Origin: Chloroflexota bacterium
GTDB taxonomy: Bacteria > Chloroflexota > Dehalococcoidia > UBA2979
DNA: 9,172 nt
NCBI GenBank assembly: GCA_016875695.1
Contig: VGPB01000069.1
Span: forward strand, 1 to 9,172
Direction: 5' to 3'
The notes under the pieces: model-generated
The model's database searches: none
Told to the model about the DNA's origin: nothing
What the model saw: only the letters and a program-made list of their open reading frames with translations
Position numbers and translations under genes: made by a program
Shown here: positions 6,279 to 9,172 of the stretch, one piece after another
Layout of the letters: each line of letters starts with the position of its first letter
How positions within the stretch are numbered: the stretch's first letter is position 1

Positions 6279-8087
6279 CTAGAGGATCAGCAGGTTGCCG
6301 GAGAGCGAGCTGCTTGCGGCGAGCGCGTTACGCTCGCGGACAGGCACGGCGACCGCGGCCGGCTCGAGCTCATGCGGCGGCTCCTCGTCTGGCGGCGCCA
6401 GCGGTTCGACTGGCGCCGCCTGCTGCACGAACGCGCGGCTGCCCTTCTCGGCGACGCGATAGACGAGGCCGCGGCCGCTCGCGAGCCGCCACTGCGCGTG
6501 GAACGCAGGCAAGCTCGCCCACACGAAGGTGATCGGCGCCATCAGCGGCCACATCGCCAGCTGCGAGACGTAGGCCCAGCGCGACACGTACGAGGGCCGC
6601 TGGCCGCGCATGCGCAGCTCCAGCACGATCAGCACCAGCAGCGGCACGATGCACACGGCGATCAGCAGACCGCACACGTTGAGCCCCATGCGCGGCTCCA
6701 TGAGCCCGGTGCTATCGAAGGCCAGCCAGCGCGCGGGGTCGACAACGTGCTCGGGGTGCCAACCCGGCCCCGGCACGTAGTAGCGGTGCGTCCACCACTG
6801 CGGCATCGGCGCGTCGAAGGTGCCGGCGAGCTTGGCGGGCAGCAGCACGCCGAGCGTGACGATGTACCACTGCGCGGCCCACAGCACGTGCACCTTCGTG
6901 AGCGTGGAGGCGAGCAGCAGGCCGCGCCGCCACGACAGCGTGCGCCCGGTGGCGAGCGCGCGCCAGGCGTAGGGGATGTCGCTCGCCCCCCACGCGTGGC
7001 GCACGGCCTGGCGGTAGTGCGCGCGCATCGTGGCGAGCGTGCCATCCATGCGCACACAGTCGTTGCCGAGCGGCAGGTACAGCGACTCGACGTGCACGCG
7101 GTCGCCGAGCGTGAAGCACGCCTTGAGGTAGACGTGCCAGTCCTCCGGGATCACCTCCTCGTCCCAGTAGTCGACGGCCTGCAGCAGCTCCCAGCTGAGC
7201 GAGTAGCACGAGGTGGGAAACTTAACGCTCGGCGGCAGGACCATGTTGGCGAGGCGGTTGATGCCGGAGAGCCCGTCCGGGATGCGCAACGGCGCTGGCA
7301 CCTCCCAGATGTTGTTCGAGTTGAAGATCGCAGGTTGCCAGAACGTGCGGTACCGATCACTGGCCGTAAGGAAGAGGTAGTTGAGCGCCGAAAAGTGCTG
7401 GGGGTGGAACACGGCGTCCGCGTCGCAGCTGGTGATCGTGTAGCGACGCAGCGAACGACCGACGTCTAGGCGCAGCCGCTCGAAGGTCGCACGCGCGGCC
7501 CACGCCTCGTTGGAGCCTTTGCCGGCGACCTCGCCGGGCAGGCCCGCGGGGTGGTAACTCGCGAACAGGTCGGCGAAGCGCTCGCGGTACTCGAGCAGCA
7601 GCCGCGTGGCCTTGCGCTCGGCGCCGGCCTCGCGCTCTTCCATAGCGAGCACGACGACCACCTGCTCGGCGTTGGCCTGCGCGGCGAGCGAGTCCAGCGT
7701 GCGGCGCAGCCCTTCTTCGGGCTCGCGGTAGTTCGGGATGATGACGACGTGACGGGGCCAGTTCCACGGCTCGCTCGGGTGCGTGGCGGACCAAGCATCG
7801 AAGCGCGCATGCCAGTCGGTGCGCTCCCAGCGGCGGATGCGCCGCAGCCCGACCATGCACGCGATCGCCACGGCGTAAGAGCGCAGCAACCAGTAGCCGA
7901 AGAAGCCGGTCAGCGACACGGCGAGCACGAAGGCGGTATAGCGGTTCAGCGGCGCCCACAGGATCGCCGAGGCGAGGAAGAGGGAGCACGCGAACGGGAA
8001 CGCGCTGCCGGCGCGCTCCAGCCAATCACGCTCCCCGCGCAGCGCGGGGACCACGATGGAGGCAGGGGCGCTCGCGAGCATGGCCAT
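6279..8087 (-). CDS. integral-membrane glycosyltransferase, family 2
   Basis: 602-residue processive-type GT2 enzyme, inferred to transfer sugar from a nucleotide donor at the inner face of the cytoplasmic membrane. Two N-terminal hydrophobic segments (about 30-46 and 50-80) precede the catalytic domain. This has VVIIPNYREP (114-123), the donor/metal-binding DAD in SCDADAVFHP (222-224), the acceptor-side ED in EDWHVYLKA (315-316), and QAVRHAW (360-366) in the place of the QxxRW motif of cellulose/chitin/hyaluronan synthases. At least three hydrophobic segments follow (about 388-420, 468-490, 503-530), then a Pro/Glu-rich tail. Sugar and product are not identifiable; a wall or surface glycan is likely. 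ATG 8087 has GAGGGG at 8095-8100 as SD; ATG at 8081 is too far away. A c-di-AMP riboswitch and an SD-pairing hairpin lie upstream, and the USP gene follows 55 nt downstream. Confidence 0.92.
   Translation of the reverse strand: MAMLASAPASIVVPALRGERDWLERAGSAFPFACSLFLASAILWAPLNRYTAFVLAVSLTGFFGYWLLRSYAVAIACMVGLRRIRRWERTDWHARFDAWSATHPSEPWNWPRHVVIIPNYREPEEGLRRTLDSLAAQANAEQVVVVLAMEEREAGAERKATRLLLEYRERFADLFASYHPAGLPGEVAGKGSNEAWAARATFERLRLDVGRSLRRYTITSCDADAVFHPQHFSALNYLFLTASDRYRTFWQPAIFNSNNIWEVPAPLRIPDGLSGINRLANMVLPPSVKFPTSCYSLSWELLQAVDYWDEEVIPEDWHVYLKACFTLGDRVHVESLYLPLGNDCVRMDGTLATMRAHYRQAVRHAWGASDIPYAWRALATGRTLSWRRGLLLASTLTKVHVLWAAQWYIVTLGVLLPAKLAGTFDAPMPQWWTHRYYVPGPGWHPEHVVDPARWLAFDSTGLMEPRMGLNVCGLLIAVCIVPLLVLIVLELRMRGQRPSYVSRWAYVSQLAMWPLMAPITFVWASLPAFHAQWRLASGRGLVYRVAEKGSRAFVQQAAPVEPLAPPDEEPPHELEPAAVAVPVRERNALAASSSLSGNLLIL
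8032..8050 (-). other. GC-rich hairpin inside the start of the glycosyltransferase gene
   Basis: CCCCGCGC and GCGCGGGG flank a central base at 8041 (codons about 13-19), giving a stem of about 8 bp with a 3-base loop. It may simply reflect codon use, but it sits within 60 nt of a riboswitch-controlled start codon, where mRNA structure matters. Confidence 0.35.
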
Positions 8088-8118
8088 AGGAATTCCCCTC
8101 GCGTGCGAGGTTCTTCCT
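8088..8118 (-). promoter_or_regulatory. SD-sequestering hairpin (riboswitch expression platform)
   Basis: On the minus strand CCTCGC (8110-8105) pairs with GCGAGG (8102-8097), covering most of the SD GAGGGG (8100-8095). An outer stem AGGAA (8118-8114) with TTCCT (8092-8088) closes right at the ATG. This structure would block ribosome entry, implying translational control. Which ligand state favours it is not readable by eye. Confidence 0.6.
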
Positions 8119-8256
8119 ACGCCGACGGGGTTAGCTGTCGGGCTGCGGCGGAAGCTGCCGCTCTCTCGCGGTGCGCTGCGTGGGCCAGCGCGGGACGAGA
8201 GATTCGCCCCCCTGGTGGGTCCCCCGTTTCCCCGGCGCCGCCGGGGAACTAGGCGT
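8119..8256 (-). promoter_or_regulatory. cyclic di-AMP (ydaO-yuaA class) riboswitch
   Basis: Conserved blocks appear in the right order on the minus strand: ACGCC (8256-8252) pairing with GGCGT (8123-8119) as P1; a 9-bp hairpin at 8248-8228; GGGGGACCCA (8225-8216), matching the Bacillus ydaO block as I recall it; GCGAATC (8207-8201); a paired arm CTCTCG/CGAGAG (8201-8196 / 8168-8163) topped by GCGCTG/CAGCGC (8191-8186 / 8178-8173); GCGGC/GCCGC (8161-8157 / 8149-8145); and CCGACAGCTAACCCCG (8141-8126) before P1 closes. ydaO riboswitches bind two c-di-AMP molecules and usually turn expression off. Here the switch lies in the leader of the membrane glycosyltransferase and, by inference, the USP gene. 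Confidence 0.95.
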
Positions 8257-8276
8257 CCTGTTCGACTCCGAGTCTC

Positions 8277-8305
8277 AGGGTGGCGAACCGCCGCCCCAGC
8301 GTCAA
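8277..8305 (-). promoter_or_regulatory. candidate promoter for the riboswitch-glycosyltransferase-USP transcript
   Basis: TTGACG (8305-8300) is a near-consensus -35. After exactly 17 nt, CACCCT (8282-8277) is a weak -10 keeping the key A and T. The predicted transcript start, near 8270, is about 14 nt before riboswitch P1. Confidence 0.45.
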
Positions 8306-8318
8306 TCGGGCACCCATG

Positions 8319-8338
8319 GCCGGCCGTCGCCGGCCGGC
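8319..8338 (-). terminator. GC-rich hairpin after the RNA-binding protein gene
   Basis: Arms 8319-8326 and 8331-8338 form an 8-bp all-GC stem with a 4-base loop, 4 nt beyond the TAG stop. No T-run follows, as with the hairpin at 4477-4522. It would separate the RNA-binding protein transcript from the glycosyltransferase promoter just downstream. Confidence 0.5.
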
Positions 8339-8342
8339 GCTG

Positions 8343-8741
8343 CTAGCGGTCGTAGTCGCGGGAGCCGTAGTCCCCCCGCCCGCCGCCGCCGCGGCCGCCA
8401 CCGTACCCGCCGCCGCCACCGTACCCGCCGCCGCCACCGTACCCGCCGCCGCCGCCGCCGCCGCCGTAGCCGCCGCCGCCCCTGCCACCGCTCGCGCGCT
8501 CCCGCGCTTCGTTGACGTTGAGCGAGCGGCCGCCGAAGTCGCGCCCGTTGAGGGCGTCGATGGCGCGCACGGCGTCCTCAGCCTTCATCTCGACGAAGCC
8601 AAAGCCGCGCGGCCGCCCGGTTTCGCGATCGGTGGGCAGGGCCACCGATGCGACCTCGCCGTACTGCGCGAACAACGCGCGCACGTCCTCTTCGCGCGCG
8701 CTGAACGGAAGGTTGCCCACGTAGATCCGCTGATTCGCCAC
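8343..8741 (-). CDS. RRM-domain RNA-binding protein with glycine-rich tail
   Basis: 132 residues. One RNA recognition motif spans about 4-80, with RNP2 IYVGNL (6-11) and RNP1 RGFGFVEM (45-52) carrying the aromatic residues that stack on single-stranded RNA. Residues 85-124 are almost pure glycine and tyrosine with a few arginines (GYGGGGG-type repeats and RGG-like steps), ending in GDYGSRDYDR. The layout matches cyanobacterial cold-induced Rbp proteins and plant GRP7-like proteins; in this family, roles are in RNA binding or chaperoning, often under cold or stress. Start: GTG 8741 puts RNP2 at the usual distance; an in-frame ATG at 8798 would add 19 unconserved residues. The SD is modest (GGGGGA, 8745-8750). 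The gene is divergent from the membrane protein at 8985, and the intergenic region has a CGGNACACTTTC element facing each gene. Confidence 0.93.
   Translation of the reverse strand: MANQRIYVGNLPFSAREEDVRALFAQYGEVASVALPTDRETGRPRGFGFVEMKAEDAVRAIDALNGRDFGGRSLNVNEARERASGGRGGGGYGGGGGGGGYGGGGGYGGGGGYGGGRGGGGRGDYGSRDYDR
8397..8450 (-). repeat. three exact 18-bp tandem repeats encoding the Gly/Tyr tail
   Basis: The plus-strand unit GCCACCGTACCCGCCGCC occurs at 8397-8414, 8415-8432 and 8433-8450 with no mismatch, flanked by further GCC triplets. It encodes a six-residue Gly/Tyr unit of the RNA-binding protein. Exact identity suggests recent slippage, so copy number may vary between strains. Confidence 0.9.
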
Positions 8742-8858
8742 CAGTCCCCCGCATCGGCCCGACTCGGGCACCGCCGCCGCGTCCTGCGCGACTCCCATGT
8801 ACGGCAGAGCGCACACTCGCGGCGGCTTGTGGACCGCAGCGGCCGCGTGCTCAGCCTC

Positions 8859-8912
8859 CGAAAGTGTACCGGACGCGCGGCGCCGCGCGGTGTATGTGGC
8901 GGGACACTTTCG
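8859..8912. promoter_or_regulatory. nested inverted repeats between divergent genes
   Basis: CGAAAGTGT (8859-8867) and ACACTTTCG (8904-8912) are exact inverted complements. Between them lies a 16-bp perfect palindrome, CGCGCGGCGCCGCGCG (8874-8889). The outer arms are parts of two CGGNACACTTTC elements, one per strand (8871-8860 minus, 8900-8911 plus), each facing the adjacent divergent gene. The region is probably a bidirectional promoter/operator. The minus-strand copy contains TACACT, which fits a -10 box for the RNA-binding protein. It could also fold as RNA if transcribed. Confidence 0.55.
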
Positions 8913-8984
8913 CGTGCGAATCTGCACACGTAAGGTTGAGCGCTGGCGGGACGGCAGCTCGAGAGAAGTGGCTGGGGCACCGCC

Positions 8985-9172
8985 ATGCCTAGACAACCTG
9001 CCCACCGGGCGCCCGGTACGCCCGGCAGTCCCCCTGTCTCCGCCTCACGCCCGCCCACCCACTGGCCGCTCGTGCTCGCGCTTGTCGGGGCGCTCGCGGC
9101 TGGCGCGGTCGCGTGGTGGCTGCAGCCGTGGCAGTCGCCGCGCGCAGGCGCGACGGCGGCGGCAGGCCGCGC
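8985..9172 (+). CDS. single-pass membrane protein, N-terminus only
   Basis: An open frame runs from ATG 8985 to the window end (62 codons, no stop). A Pro/Arg-rich, presumably cytoplasmic segment of about 26 residues is followed by one hydrophobic helix, roughly WPLVLALVGALAAGAVAWWL (27-46), then an Ala/Arg-rich start of an external domain. Positive charges before the helix suggest a type II anchor. I do not recognise the family; such starts are common in cell-wall enzymes and secreted-domain proteins of actinomycetes. The SD is weak (CTGGGGCACC, about 8972-8981). Support is the frame, the helix and an upstream CGGNACACTTTC element 73 nt away. Confidence 0.6.
   Translation, partial: MPRQPAHRAPGTPGSPPVSASRPPTHWPLVLALVGALAAGAVAWWLQPWQSPRAGATAAAGR

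Noticed and set aside
8255..8275. GTTCGACTCCGAG, resembling a tRNA T-arm
   Set aside because: The flanking bases do not pair as a T-stem and no acceptor, D or anticodon arm is present.
8271..8285. CACCCTGAGACT, recalling the CUGAGA block of a TPP riboswitch
   Set aside because: The other TPP blocks are absent and the site sits at the promoter of the c-di-AMP riboswitch; chance match.
8280..8933. Plus-strand open frame with Ala/Pro/Val repeats
   Set aside because: It is antisense to the RRM gene; its repeats are just the reverse reading of the glycine codons.

Overview
The window is very GC-rich (about 70% or more by eye), uses GTG and TTG as well as ATG starts, and has strong GGAGG-type ribosome sites. 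A c-di-AMP riboswitch, an MTH1187-type thiamine-binding protein and an NAD-type decarboxylating 6-phosphogluconate dehydrogenase suggest a Gram-positive actinomycete. Thermoleophilia (Solirubrobacterales-like) is my guess; lineage is inferred, not proven. I see no phage, transposon, CRISPR or tRNA/rRNA genes.

Layout, left to right. (1) 1-729, minus: 6-phosphogluconate dehydrogenase, C-terminus cut by the window edge. (2) 730-1019: divergent intergenic region with a four-copy, hairpin-forming ~28-bp direct repeat; the last copy abuts the next gene's Shine-Dalgarno (SD) site. (3) 1020-1769, plus: alpha/beta hydrolase. (4) 1766-2064, minus: thiamine-binding protein broken by a one-base frameshift; its stop overlaps the hydrolase stop in a shared CTAG. 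(5) 2196-4472, plus: orphan molybdopterin-binding subunit of the xanthine dehydrogenase family, followed by a perfect 20-bp hairpin. (6) 4633-5841, plus: CaCA-type cation antiporter. (7) 5843-6223, minus: shortened universal stress protein, 1 nt from the antiporter stop. (8) 6279-8087, minus: integral-membrane family 2 glycosyltransferase. (9) 8088-8305: leader of the glycosyltransferase with a candidate promoter, a ydaO-type (c-di-AMP) riboswitch and a hairpin that can hide the SD site. (10) 8343-8741, minus: RRM RNA-binding protein with a glycine-rich tail. (11) 8742-8984: divergent intergenic region with nested dyad symmetry. (12) 8985-end, plus: start of a single-pass membrane protein.

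The most coherent unit is the minus-strand pair glycosyltransferase then universal stress protein, about 55 nt apart and probably co-transcribed behind the riboswitch. This suggests that c-di-AMP, a cell-wall and osmotic signal, controls a membrane glycan-synthesis step together with a USP-fold protein that has lost its ATP-binding signature. A second signal is the element CGGNACACTTTC. It occurs three times, always between genes and always pointing toward the next gene (antiporter, RNA-binding protein, terminal membrane protein), so it may be a shared promoter element or operator.
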